Under the pieces are notes generated by a model. That model saw only the letters and a program-made list of their open reading frames with translations. It was not told where the DNA came from and searched no databases. Position numbers and translations under genes: made by a program. Of a DNA stretch of 64,000 bases, positions 1 through 11,352 are shown piece by piece (positions within the stretch are counted from its first letter, which is position 1; every line of letters begins with the position of its first letter). The stretch comes from Eublepharis macularius (taxonomy: Eukaryota > Chordata > Lepidosauria > Squamata > Eublepharidae): positions 123,539,464-123,603,463 of the forward strand of contig NC_072796.1 in the NCBI RefSeq assembly GCF_028583425.1. The letters run 5' to 3'.

Positions 1-216
1 GTGGAACTCAGAGGGTTGCCCTCGGAGAAAATGGTCACATGGCTGGTGGCCCCGCCCCCTGATCTCCAGGCAGAGGGGAGTTGAGATTGCTGGTGCGGAG
101 GGCAATCTCAACTCCTCTTTGTCTGGAGATCAGGGGGCGGGGCCACCAGTCATGTGACCATTTTCAAGAGGTTCCGGAACTCCGTTCCACCGCGTTCCTG
201 CTGAAAAAAAGCCCTG
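1..216. mobile_element. hAT-like MITE group A, cut by window start
   Basis: Palindromic element with the internal arms GGTCACATGG..CCCCGCCCCCTGATCT and their complement, ending GAAAAAAAGCCCTG. Same family as 6072, 16753, 29013, 37216, 37765 and 55757. The 5' terminus is outside the window. Confidence 0.85.
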
Positions 217-671
217 GTTACAATATAGAAACCACCGCCACAACAAAAGAATAGCAAGCAGCTCCTTTGAGTGATGAAAATATTTTTTTTAAAAAAAATA
301 TGTTTGTGCTTCACTATTTTGGCATCCAAATGGCTAATTTTGAAGACGTTTCTATGGGTCTTGTTTGTTTCTGTGTTACAAAACAGTGCAACAGGAACAA
401 AAAATATAATTAAAATATAAACCACAGAAGTAAAGAAAGAACAAATCCCAACAGGTCATGAGCTGGAAGAATCTGTTTATCCCTTATTAAATGAGACATT
501 GAACTTTATGACTAAACAAGGATTTTAACCCAAGTCTCTTGGGTCTCAGTGAAGCATTCTCTCTATTGTGTAACATGCCTCCCACCATACATACACACAC
601 AGCATAAGCCTAGGGTATAGAAAATGAATACCCTCAGAAGATTGAACTGTTTAACCTCACAGCGTTGTTTA
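217..671. other. No recognised feature
   Basis: AT-rich sequence; no gene or repeat family identified. Confidence 0.5.
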
Positions 672-1460
672 TTTATTTATATTCGATTTATATTCCGCCC
701 TCCCCACACCAGCTGGCTCAGGGCGGGTTACAATTTACATACAATTTAAAATTACATTCAACCTTTCATACAGTTTAAACTATAAAACATTTAAAATGTC
801 AAAGTTAAAATACATATACATATACACAGCAGCATCACCCTTTAGCCATCCCCAGAGCATCATAACAGGGAATATTCAATAGATGGAGGGTGTCACTGGT
901 AGGGAGGGCACGTCCTATACTCAACCGCCTAGCATCGGCCATATGCCTGGTGGAACAGCTCTGTCTTGCAGGCCCGGTGGAAAGATAACAGATCCTGCCA
1001 GGCTCTGGTCTCATTAGACAGAGCATTCCACCAGGCTGGAGCCAGGACCGAAAAAGCCCTGGCCCTGGTTGATACCAGGCAGCCCTCTCTGGGGCCAGGG
1101 GCCTTTAACAGATGTTTCTCACTAGAGCAAAGAGTCCTCTCGGGTTCATATGGGGAGAGGCGGTCCCGCAGATACGCCGGTCCCAGTCTTTATAGGGTTT
1201 TATAGGGCTTTATAGGTTAACACCCAAACCTTGAACCTGATTCAGTACTCCACCAGTAACCAATGTAGCTGATGCAATACTGGCGTTATAGGTGCGCACC
1301 TTGGCATGCCTGTGATGACACGCACCGCCGCATTCTGCACCAGCTGTAACCACCGGATCAGGTTCACGGGAAGCCCAGCGTAGAGTGCTGTCAGGATGAA
1401 ATGGAGAAACAATGTAGGCTGCTTTGGATCCCTATTGAAGGCGTTTAGTAAATGCATAAA
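672..1460 (-). mobile_element. CR1/L2-like LINE 3' end
   Basis: Conceptual - strand translation shows the end of a reverse-transcriptase ORF: ALYAGLP, LQLVQNAAVRVITG, ITPVLHQLHWL, then RDRLSPYEPERT, APAWWNALSNETR and FHRACKTELFHQAYGR. The A/T-rich 3' tail lies near 672-830. 5'-truncated, no target duplication identified. Confidence 0.8.
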
Positions 1461-1537
1461 TCTACCTTCTTTTTTAAAAGAAATTAGTCATATAATTTAA
1501 AATCAAATTCACAAAACTGCAGATGTGTACCTGGAAC

Positions 1538-1908
1538 CAGGGGTCATTTAGTAGAAAAAGAGCTGGAGGAACTGATTAGCATAACACCTTAGCATAACTT
1601 ATTAGCATATGCCATGCCCCTTGACATCACTGGAAATGTGTCATTAGCATAACTGATTTGCATATGCCACACCCCCGACATCACCTATCCTGACTGCTTT
1701 GGACCCAATCCTGGCCATTCAGGGACGAAATTGGGCCCAAAATGGCAAAAAGGGGCTGAAAATGGCCGAAAAGGGGCCCAAAATGGTCAGGATTGGGACG
1801 CTGCTGAGCAGGAGAGTGATCCACCACTCGTCAGAGGCCCAATCCGGGCCGTTTCAGCCCCAATCCAGGACGAAGAGTCAATCCAAATGGCCGAGAGTCC
1901 AGGACGAG
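1538..1908. mobile_element. hAT-like MITE group B, one end missing
   Basis: Begins CAGGGGTCATTTAGTAG and continues through a series of CCCAAAATGGC-type subrepeats, as in the complete copies at 43200 and 62389. The other terminus is lost; the sequence runs into an AGTGCAATCCTATGCAGAG motif at about 1917. Confidence 0.8.
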
Positions 1909-1959
1909 TTTAGTGAACAGTGCAATCCTATGCAGAGTTACTCCATTCAAAGCTCATAG

Positions 1960-2547
1960 GATAGCACCATGACAGACTTTAACCTCAGGACAACATTGCA
2001 AGGTATGTTAGACTGCGAATGAATGGCATACTCGGGGCCACCCAGAGAGATTCGTGGCACTAAGCAAAGATATAAATTGGACTTTTCCATACTCAAACCT
2101 GACACGGCAACTGCTGCTACAATCCACAGTGGGCTTTGTTCCTGCATTTTTATTCTCGGACTGATCCATGACCCAGTTTTGTTGAAATTCTTGGGATTTA
2201 AGGCCAAACAGTCCCCTGTGCCAGATTTCATATTGATTCAGTTGCTATCCCATTGGAAAATTGCTTCCCCCCCACCCACATTTCTTTGGCACACTTGACC
2301 AATCACTAGAGAGTGCAAGACTAGAGAGAGAGGATGCTTTGGAAACTGCTGGCATTGTTGCACATTCTCACACAAAATAATAGCTCTGGAGGAGGGGAGG
2401 AAATACACTTTGCTATTCTGCAGAGAGTCACTTTACCTCAGGAATGAGCCATTTGTTCACCACCAAAGGCAACTGCGGAAACCTATTTGAGTACGACTTT
2501 GCATAATGAATATAATTTGCATTAGATGTGGGTGTGTGGCATTGCTG
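1960..2547. other. No recognised feature
   Basis: Non-coding sequence without a recognised repeat. Confidence 0.45.
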
Positions 2548-3205
2548 CCAAGTCAGAATGCCAAGAATTGCAGTCCGTTGGCTACCCATCCGTTACCGGA
2601 TTCATTTCAAGGTTTTAGCTATCACATACAAATCCCTTCATGGCTTTGGCCCCTCGTGGCCTCCCTTTCTATGCTCCGCCATGGCAGCATCACTCATTTG
2701 AACAAGGCCTGCTGCAGGTGCCACCCTGCACATGGGCAAAGTCAATAGCATTCTCTGTGGTGCCCCCCACCTTATGGAATGGCTTCCCTGAAAAGGTGAG
2801 GAAAACTCCCACTCTCCTGGCTTTCCACAAACTATGCAAAACTGAATTATTCAGGAGGGCTTTTTTCATACAGGTAGGAGGGCTGTACTGTAAGAAAATG
2901 GTTCAAAAAGATACACTGGTAAAGGGAAAGGAACTGTAGACTTTACTATTGTGTACTGTCTATTGCTGTAAATATGTCCCTACTGGGTAGTTTCTGTGTT
3001 GTTTTCTACTTCATCTTTAAGCTTTGTTTCCCCCTTGTTTCAGCTCTCTATTGGATTCTGCTTGTTTTCAAACTTCTGCAGATTTGCATCCCCCTATTGT
3101 TTATTGAATGTCCTGGCTGTTGATTCTATTGACTCACGCTGTGTGCTCTGCCTTGGGTCTGAATAAGAAAGGTGGACTATAAACAATGTAAATAAGTAAA
3201 ACATG
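2548..3205 (+). mobile_element. CR1/L2-like LINE 3' end
   Basis: Translation from about 2572 gives RWLPIRYRIHFKVLAITYKS, then LHGFGP and, after frame changes, LWNGFPEKVRKTP and KLCKTELFRRAF, the C-terminal reverse-transcriptase region. Ends with a GGTGGACTATAAA-type tail at about 3170-3205. Confidence 0.85.
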
Positions 3206-3508
3206 CCTACTTTGATTCAGGGCGCTGTCTAGTGTGTGTGTGATGCCTCAGCTCAGCGCCCCTGAGATCTGCTCATCCTCCTGAACTCCAGTGGGTTCAC
3301 ATGGACCCCCTTGACTACAGCCTTGCTGAAGTGACGTTCATATCCTCCAACATTCAATGGGAAAAAATACACAGGTCTGGTCCCAGATTGCAACCCTAAT
3401 GCTTCCACCTGCATCAATGTAAGTTAACTCCCATCTTATTAGTCTTTAAACCCTGCCATGTTCAAGCATGCTGGTTCCTCCCTCATCTCACCTTTCCCCT
3501 CTCTTTCT

Positions 3509-3852
3509 CAGAGCTAAACTACAAGAGATGAATTACACGAGGACGCTCACGTGCAGTCACAATGTTAGCCAGGAAGCCGAGTTTTAAAAGACAGATCGGA
3601 AGGCTCTGTCAATTTCCTCTCTCTACAGAGCCACAAGATCGCTCCTCAGAGGGTTTGTTTATTTCCTCTTCGCCTCCTGAAGGCTCTATCAGTTTCACCT
3701 CCCCTTCTGGGAGGCGAAGAGGAAGTAAACAAACCCTCTGAGCAGCATCTTTGCTGACTCTCTAGAGAGGGGAAATTGACAGAGCCGGCTAACATTGCGA
3801 CTCCCTTCATGTGAATGTCCTCGAATAATTTGTCTCTTGTAGTTTAGCTCTC
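3509..3852. mobile_element. Palindromic MITE, AGAGCTAAACTACAAG termini
   Basis: Inverted ends AGAGCTAAACTACAAGAGA and their complement TCTCTTGTAGTTTAGCTCT, with internal inverted segments around GAGGGTTTGTTTA. The termini resemble those of the elements at 27379, 28576, 45015 and 56666, suggesting related families. Confidence 0.8.
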
Positions 3853-3954
3853 AGTATGTGGTACAACATGGTGCAGTGATTAAGATGCTGGATTCAGAGC
3901 GGGGAGTGTAAGTGCCCCCATGTCTCAGCTCCTATAAGGAGTATAAATGCAATT

Positions 3955-4150
3955 GCGTCACAGTCCGTTATGGTAACCCCATAAAATTTACAAGGCAAGA
4001 GATGAGTAGAGGTGGTTTGCCATTGCCTGCCTCTACATAGCGACGCTGGACTCCCCTGCTGGTCCCTCGTCCAACTACTAAGCCAGGACCAACCCTGCTT
4101 AGCTTCCAAGACCAAGAGTCAAATCCCTGCTCGGTTAGGAAGTTCCTCTT
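3955..4150 (-). mobile_element. 5S rRNA-derived SINE
   Basis: On the - strand it shows the 5S-like core (AAGCTAAGCAGGGTTGGTCC, degraded) followed by GCAGGCAATGGCAAACCACC and the CTTGCCTTG tail region found in the other copies. Confidence 0.75.
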
Positions 4151-4562
4151 TAACCCGTCACTGCCCCTCTCAGCCTCCACATAATCCTTGTGGAGACAAA
4201 GCAGGGAACGGAAGAAGCCAGTAAATTGTACTGATGTCCGTGAAGGAAGGACAGGACAAAAATGGAGGGAGAGATTGTGAGTGCAATTTTAAGCAGGGTT
4301 GCCTCCTAAACACAGTGGAGCGTGCAACTCTTTTTAGGATTACACGACATGTTGTTTAGTTTCAGGATCGAAACAGAACCAGTGGGCTGTAGCAGTTTGT
4401 TTGTTTATTTAGTGGGTCGGATCCTTTAAATGTTATAGAGTCATAGTGGCTCTTTCCTCTGTTGCAGAGAGCCTTCTCGGATGCAAGAGGCTCTTCTTTC
4501 TCTTCGTGTTCGAAGAAAGAGGAACAGATCTGCAGGTTCCAGCCTGATAAGAACAGCCTTCT
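4151..4562. other. No recognised feature
   Basis: Non-coding; no repeat family recognised. Confidence 0.4.
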
Positions 4563-5475
4563 ATTTTTTTTAACTTTTTATTTTGCATTTTTATATAACT
4601 TTTTCCAAAACTACAAATAACCAAATTCAACAACAGCATAATACAGAGTATGGGCAATACTTGGAAGAGATGAAAACCTTAATGGCCGTTTTCACACTAC
4701 TAACCTGCTTCCATAACGTTGTGCAACGTTGCGCAAAAAACACGGACGATAGCGTCTTCTTACGAGACTTTTGTGCAACATTGCGCAAAACTCTCGCAAG
4801 AAGATGCTATCTTCCGCGTTTTTTGCACAATGTTGCGGAAGCAGGTTAGTAGTGTGAAAACGGCCAATGTTTTAACAAACCGCTAATATTACCATTGAAA
4901 ACAATACACTGAGTATAAGAAGTCACATTATAGCATAGAAGCTAAGTGTATGAAAATCTACGTTAGGTAACTGATTGGTATTAGGACAATAGGTTAAAAA
5001 CGGTAGCCATTGTACAAGAAAGCACGATTGATATTGTGGATTATCTATGCCTTTAAGGTGGTCCGCTATTTTTTCCATGATAAAAATGTCCCATATTTTT
5101 CTGAGCCATTGTGATACGCTTGGAGTTTTTTCCTGCCTCCAGGTTGAGGCTAAAAGCAATTTTGCCACAGCGATCAATAAAAATATCAGATTTTTCCTAA
5201 TAGATGGGACTGTCTGATGCTCCCAGAGTGTTATTGTTTTAATTTTTTGTAAGATTCGATCCCAGAAGAACTGGATTTTAGGGTATGACCACCATAGATG
5301 AATATAGTCTCCATTTTGTCCACACTGTTTCCAGCATAGTGGAGTCATTTCGTGATTGATGTGGAGAACAGCCTTCTTAACAGTGCTACATAGCGAAGAA
5401 TCTATAGCCGTACCAATTTGTATCAAACAAGGATGGATATTTTGTTTTCTGGACAACAGCATCAGTTCCTTGAGA
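4563..5475 (-). mobile_element. L1-clade LINE, 5'-truncated, interrupted by a MITE
   Basis: A - strand reading frame of 179 codons (5462-4923) has the C-terminal L1 ORF2 pattern: CWKQCGQNGDYIHLWWSYPK, FFWDRILQKI, then STWRQEKTPSVSQWLRKIWD. The AT-rich 3' end runs to about 4563. A GGCC-ended MITE sits at 4684-4865 inside it. Confidence 0.8.
4684..4865. mobile_element. MITE, GGCC termini, 3-bp target duplication
   Basis: GGCCGTTTTCACACTACTAA and its complement at the two ends, flanked by AAT on both sides (4681-4683, 4866-4868). Almost the whole element is palindromic. Confidence 0.85.
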
Positions 5476-5884
5476 TATGTACGGTCTCCAGTTTGGCCAC
5501 TGGATATTCTTCTTGTTCTGGAACATGGAAATCATGAACCATCGGTGTCTCGAGCAAGCAACGATGATGTGCCCTGCAATGCGCTTGGGCAGTCACAGGC
5601 TAAACTCCAAGGGTATATTAGGGTATTTTCCGTATTTTTCACACTGCTTCCTCACAGCATTGCTGTCTCGTGTTTGCACAACGATTCCCTGCTGCATATT
5701 GGTCCATTAAGCTGTGGAGAGGTACTTGGCACAAGTCTGTCCACACTGGCTAGGCTATGATAAGAAATACCACACTCCACTCAAGCAGTGGGAGAATCAG
5801 TTTTATGCAACAGGCTGTGCCAGAGCAGGTTTCTTGCCAGCAAAAGCACGGGATCAAGTTGATACTCTCCACTGCAGCCACTTC
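5476..5884. other. No recognised feature
   Basis: Possible continuation of old LINE sequence, but no diagnostic motif seen. Confidence 0.35.
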
Positions 5885-6618
5885 GCTTAGGAGTGAAGCC
5901 TTCTAGAGGTGCCAGACTGCAAATGAGTAAGACGACAAAGAGCAGTTCCCGGATATGGAACCCACCTGGTGGAATGGCCTCCCTTATGAGGTCCAGAAAG
6001 CTCCTGAGTTTTTCAAATTCTGCAGAATGTGTAAAACAAAATTGTTTAGGAGTGTGTCTTTATAATACAGCCAGGGCTTTTTTTCAGCGGGAACACGTTG
6101 GAATGGAGTTCCAGCACCTCTTGAAAATGGTCACATGGCCGGTGGCCCCGCCCCCTGATCTCCAGACAGAGGGGAGTTTCGATTGCCCTCCGCGCCATGG
6201 CGTGGAGGGCAATCGAAACTCCCCTCTGTCTGGAGATCAGGGGGCGGGGCTACCGGCCATGTGACCATTTTCGCCAAGGGTGATTTAAACTTTAAAAAAC
6301 TCCCCCCCCCCTTGTTCCAGCTGACCCAAAGTGACATCAATGTGCAGTCCTGGGTTCCACCACTGAGTTCTACCACCTCTTTTCTCAGAAAAAAAGCCCT
6401 GAATATGGCATAAGGTTGTTTAACATCTGTGAAATCTGTACAGTTTTCATTACTTTGTTCCTGGTATAATACTGTTTTTCTTGCCTCATTTGACACTTTT
6501 TTAATGCAGCTCCTACATTATTTTAGTGCATTTTCTGTAATTGTGCAACATAGGTTTTAATTACGTGATCTGCCTTGGGTCTCAGCAACAAAAACAAATG
6601 AAGCAAGGAAGCAAGTGA

Positions 6619-6620
<2 letters not shown>
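5885..6620 (+). mobile_element. LINE 3' end (CR1/L2-like) split by a hAT-like MITE
   Basis: Encodes WWNGLPYEVQKAPEFFKFCR and MCKTKLFRSV, the end of a LINE ORF; the 3' UTR resumes after the MITE at 6072-6401 and ends in a GATCTGCCTTGGGTCTCAG tail before a microsatellite. Confidence 0.75.
6072..6401. mobile_element. hAT-like MITE group A, long form
   Basis: CAGGGCTTTTTTTC to GAAAAAAAGCCCTG, flanked by 8-bp duplications AATACAGC / AATATGGC (6 of 8). Contains a long internal hairpin plus a non-palindromic right part (GATTTAAACTTTAAAAAACT onward) absent from short forms. Confidence 0.88.
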
Positions 6621-6624
<4 letters not shown>

Positions 6625-6675
<51 letters not shown>

Positions 6676-6745
6676 TAGATAGATAGAGTGAGTGAGTGAG
6701 CGAGCGAGCGAGCGAGCGGGCGAGTGAGTGAGTGAGTGAGTGAGC
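6625..6745. repeat. Compound microsatellite (GACA, GATA, GTGA, GCGA)
   Basis: Tetranucleotide runs follow directly on the LINE tail. Confidence 0.95.
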
Positions 6746-7059
6746 AAGCGGGTTATCTTGTGTCTTATCCTGTTTTTAGTCCCTTGTTTTCTAATTCTGT
6801 GATCCCGTATTGTTGCATTATTTACAGGATGGTTTATACTGTTATTGCGTTGTTTTTCAATTTTGTAATCCACCTGGAGTCTCAGCAGAAAAGTGGACTA
6901 TAAATAAATGAAATAAACAATTGAAATCTAAAGTGCTAGTCTTTAAAGTCTAGCAAATAGAGTTATTAATTCTGGGAAAGCTGGGCTTATTATCCTAACT
7001 TTTCTATGAATTCCCCAGGAGGTCTTGGACAGGTCACTGTTTTCAGCCCTGTAGATCCC

Positions 7060-7265
7060 TCTATGGGAGAGAAGGCAGCGAGGCACAGACTGATCTCATC
7101 AGTTCTCTGAAGTTAAGTAGAGTCAGGACTTGGATGGGGGACAATCGAGGAGGACTCTGCAGAGGAAGGCACTCGCAAACTAACTCGCTTCTCACTTGCC
7201 TGGGAGGCCCCTCGCTGAGGTCGCCATAAGTCAGTTGTAACTTGATGGCAAATATGTACATATAT
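7060..7265 (+). mobile_element. 5S rRNA-derived SINE
   Basis: ACTGATCTCATCAG and ACTTGGATGGGGGA match the 5S internal promoter region; the 3' part has GCAGAGGAAGGCA and GGTCGCCATAAGTC, shared with the other copies. Confidence 0.8.
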
Positions 7266-7343
7266 CCCTCTATAAAACGAGGAAATAATACTGCCTTATA
7301 AAGATTTTGTGAGCAAAGGGACAATCAAACTGCAAACCTCCTG

Positions 7344-7595
7344 AGAGCCATTGTGTTGTAGTGGCTGGAGTGATGGACTAAGATCTGGGTGACCCAAGTT
7401 CAAATCTGTCTCTGCCATGGAAGTTTGGGAGACTTTGGACCAGTCACACACTCTCGGCCTAACCTTACCTCACAGGGTTGTTGTAAAGATAAAAAGGGAG
7501 AGAAAAGCATGTGTAAGCCACTTTGGGGTTCCATTGGGGAGAAAGGTGGGGTATAAATGAAATAAAATTAATAGATCAATAAATAAAGATAAGGA
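7344..7595 (+). mobile_element. tRNA-derived SINE
   Basis: A-box-like TGTTGTAGTGG, B-box-like AGTTCAAATC, then CCTCACAGGGTTGTTGTAA and a GGGGTATAAATGAAATAAA tail. Confidence 0.8.
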
Positions 7596-8204
7596 GGCAG
7601 CTTGCCAGCACTTGCTTGCCTTTAACTCACAATAAAAAGATACCTATTTAATTATTTTTGCTAGGATAGCCATATTCCATTTCCAAATACAGAAATGAGT
7701 GGCTTTGCAACCAGGGAGGAAGCAAGTGTGCTGTGGAAGCCAGGGTGAGTCATTCATCTTTTTTGTAAAAAGTAAGGGAGAAGGGTCATGGGAGAAAGAA
7801 AAGTGCAAAGCCATCAGAGAAAAAAAAATAGAAAACCAATGGTCGAAAAGAAAGTATCAAGCTATTGTATACAGAAGATACATTTTAAAGAAGATACTTC
7901 TTTAAAAACCAACATGAGAATTCCAGTGAGAGTCTATGGGAGGGTATGATGGACCACCCCCCTGCATTCCCCCCAGGCAGATTTTCCTGCCAAAATCCAA
8001 GTTCACTTGCTATAGCTGAGAAGCCCCAAGTAACATGTCCCTATTTGCGGTTTTACAGTTCTTTTGTGTCCCAACTTGGCGAGCAGTTATAATTTTGGCT
8101 TTTTAGCCCAATTCAGAAACGTGATGGGAGGAAAGCTTCTGCGTGGGAAATGGCACTGGAGACGGTGTAACATTCAAAAATAAACAAAAATAAAATAAAT
8201 ATTT
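7596..8204. other. No recognised feature
   Basis: Non-coding sequence; nothing identified. Confidence 0.4.
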
Positions 8205-8420
8205 AACAGATCTGCCAGTGTTGCACGCACCGTTATATCACTTCCCAGGGAAAACCTGGAAGTGACAGCAGGTAGCACTAGGAATCACTGGAATCAATAT
8301 GGTAAAACCATAGAGTTTCTGGAGATTCCTAGAGCTCCTCTCCATCACTTCCAAGTTTTTCCTGGAAGTGATGTCATCATGCCCACCCTCCTGCTGGTTG
8401 CCAGGCTCACCCTGGCAACA
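8205..8420. repeat. Dispersed repeat with AAGTGATGTCATCA ends (unclassified)
   Basis: Contains opposed CACTTCC / GGAAGTGA segments and CCATAGAGTTTCTGG. Similar opposed segments occur at about 10560-10720 and 34030-34215. Family not identified. Confidence 0.35.
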
Positions 8421-8423
8421 CTA

Positions 8424-8580
8424 GATCAGACCCAGTGATCCATCCAGTCCAGTATCCCATTTCATATAGAACCCAACCAGTTGCATTAGAGGGCCAGCAA
8501 ATGGAGCACTGAGGCCAAAAACTTCCCGTGACATTGCATCCCAGCACTGGTATTCAGAGGTTTACTGTTTCCAGACATGG
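8424..8580 (-). mobile_element. CR1-like LINE 3' UTR fragment
   Basis: GATCAGACCCAGTGATCCAT, CCAGTTGCATTAGAGGGCCA and CACTGGTATTCAGAGG match, in the same orientation, the copy at 28400 and are the reverse of the copy at 50600. Confidence 0.65.
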
Positions 8581-8728
8581 ATGTTCCATCCATTTATTTA
8601 TTTACCTTATTTATCACCTGGCTTTGTCACCAAGACTCAAAGAAGATTTCTGAGAACAGAATGAGAGGAAAAAAGTAATCATAGAGTATAGCACATCAAA
8701 TGAATGATGCAATAGGACTAGGGAGACC

Positions 8729-10519
8729 AGGGTCAAATCCACATTACTCATTCTAAGTCGCATGTTCCCCGCATTCTCCTCGCAATCCCGAGTGCCGGTC
8801 ACATTACCTCATTAAACAGACGCATTTCATTCGCATTTCTCCCGAATATGTGGTCACAGGTTTTCAACGGGAGTTTCACGGTGGCCGTGAACGGGCCAAT
8901 GTGTAATTTACGTGGTTTTTTTAAAAACCACCCCCCTTCCTGTCTCTCCGGCCGTTCAGAGAGTTCCTATTGGCTGATTCAACTTGCAAGTGCTCCGTAG
9001 TCTGCAAAAGACTGTTTTTGACTTCATAGCATTGGATTTATTGATTATGCTGTTTCTGAATCAAATCTGGCAGTTTGAAAAATCATTTTGGGGTGAATCC
9101 ATCCTCAGAATGGACTCGCAAAACTTCCTTTTTCTGTTTCTTATTTTTTTTATTTTATATTACTGTAATATCGAAATTACGAAATATCGAAATAATGACA
9201 CTCCAAGGAAGTGAAACTTCAGTAAAATTCAGGCACTGAACTGTCCTGCATAGGAAATGCCCACGAAAGCTTCCCACATGCTGCCAAATTTCCAAAAAAG
9301 AAACGGGAGAGAGCCATCAGTGCTGTCAGTGGGGGAAAGAGAGGCATCATTATCTTCAATGATGTTTCTTTATAAGGCAAGATCGAAATAACGGAAAAGT
9401 GCGCTCAAAAATTTTTTTAAAAAATGGGCGGGAAAAAAGGTCCTGCCCAAAAAAGCGTTTTTGAGCGGCCGTGTGACCGGAGGGACGCGCGAGAAAGACG
9501 GATTGGAAGCAGGAATGTGAACGAAGAGGAAAAAATCGCGGACTGGAGGCAAACGGAAGATATCCGATAAACATGCGGGTAATAGGTGAATGTGGATTTG
9601 ACCCAGGTCTCTTGCTTTAGTGGGAGACCACCCAGACTTCGGTCGAATCCACATTCACCCATTACCCGCATGTTTATCGGATATCTTCCGTTTGCCTCCA
9701 ATCCGCGATTTTTTCCTCTTCGTTCACATTCCTGCTTCCAATCCGTCTTTCTCGCGTGTCCCTCCGGTCACATGGCCGCTCGAAAACAGCTTTTTTGGGC
9801 GGGACCTTTTTTTCCCGCCCATTTTTAAAAAAATTTTTGAGCGCACTTTTCCGTTATTTCGATCTTGCCTTATAAAGAAACATCATTGAAGACAATGATG
9901 CCTCTCTTTCTCCCACTGACAGCACTGATGGCTCTCTCCCGTTTCTTTTTTGGAAATTTGGAAGCATGTGGGAAGCTTTCGTGGGCATTTCCTATGCAGG
10001 ACAGTTCAGTGCCTGAATTTTACTGAAGTTTCACTTCCTTGGAGTGTCATTATTTCGATATTTCATAATTTCGATATTACAGTAATATAAAATAAAAAAA
10101 TAAAAAACAGTTAAAAAGGAAGTTTTGCGAGTCCGTTTTGAGGATTGATTCACCCCAAAATGATTTTTCAAACTACCAGATTTGATTCAGAAACAACATA
10201 ATCAATAAATCCAATGCTATGAAGTCAAAAACAAGTCTTTTGCAGACTACGGAGCACTTGCAAGTTGAATCAGCCAATAGGAACTCTCGGAACGGCTGGA
10301 GAGACAGGAAGGGGGGTGGTTTTTAAAAAAACCGCAAAAATTGCGCATTGGCCCGTTCACGGCCACCGTGAAACTCCCGTTGAAAACCTGTGACCACATA
10401 TTCGGGAGAAATGCGAATGAAATGCATCTGTTTAATGAGGTAATGTGACCGGCACTCGGGATTGCGTGGGGAATGCAGGGAACATGCGACTTAGAATGAG
10501 TAATGTGGATTCGACCTTC
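8729..10519. mobile_element. 1.79-kb inverted repeat: two ~875-bp TIR elements head to head
   Basis: Left arm about 8729-9606 and right arm about 9642-10519 are near-complete reverse complements separated by about 36 bp. Both ends of each arm carry GGTC(A/G)AATCCACATT, so each arm looks like a whole non-autonomous DNA element with its own terminal inverted repeats. No long ORF; superfamily not assigned. Confidence 0.85.
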
Positions 10520-10759
10520 CTTGCCATTGCCCGCGGGCTAGCTGAGGGCTGGCAGGAGGAAAACCTTTTTTTAAATGGCAGCATGGCAGTGAATATCCAC
10601 AAGTGATGGAATATTGCTGGCATGACATCTCTAAAACCATAGAGTTTTACCCAAATCCTAGAGCATTGCACTGATGTCGTGCTGACAATGTAACATCACT
10701 TCTGGATATTCATTGGAATTGACATTGCGCTGCCAGAGTGGCATCATTTCTGCTCTCCT

Positions 10760-11221
10760 TTTCTTTCCTTTCTTGTTCAAAGGAGGATGAATGCACCCCC
10801 CCCACACACACACACACTCTTATTGTATGCCATATTTTGCAGTTCTTCGGGGGCAGCCCTAAATGTATCAGGTTCAGCAGGCAGCAGAAACAGATCCTCT
10901 AGGCTCTGCACATGCAAGCAGGTGCCCTCCCCTCCCGCATGCTTCAATTGTCAGAATTGTTGTTTTTCAGCCTAACCAGCCTCATAAAATTGTTGTGAGA
11001 CTACAACGGGGAGGGAGGCATTTGCAGTGAATTTGGAGGGGGGAGGACTGAAACCAAACCTACTGCATAAGAAATTTTTCCAGTCTAGGTGTTTAAAGTC
11101 CATGCATCAAAGGCACAAGAAAAGGGGTGTCTGTATGCTAATTGCATTCTGCCTTCTTGTGATTTATGACCCCTCCCTTTTCTCTCTCTTTCCCCCTCCT
11201 CTTCTGTATCTGCCCAGTTTT
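10760..11221. other. No recognised feature apart from a short CA run
   Basis: A short (CA)n stretch lies near 10800; otherwise unremarkable. Confidence 0.4.
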
Positions 11222-11352
11222 GATCAGGCATCTGATGAAGAGAACTTGATTCTCGAAAGCTTATGCTATAATAAAATTGGTTAGTCTTAAAGGTGCTACT
11301 GGACTCTTTTTGATTTTGCTACTACAGACTAACACGGCTAACTCCTCAGGAT
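11222..11352 (+). mobile_element. Dispersed repeat with hammerhead-like core (possibly Penelope-like)
   Basis: CTGATGA at 11232-11238, a stem-loop, GAAA at 11255-11258, then the GGTTAGTCTTAAAGGTGCTA segment and ACAGACTAACACGGCTAAC, shared with 32252, 53108, 57940 and shorter fragments. Confidence 0.6.

Noticed and set aside
4923-5462. A 179-codon open frame on the - strand as a host gene
   Set aside because: It has the CWKxC..WW.xP..FW pattern of an L1 ORF2 C-terminus and lies on a LINE 3' end.
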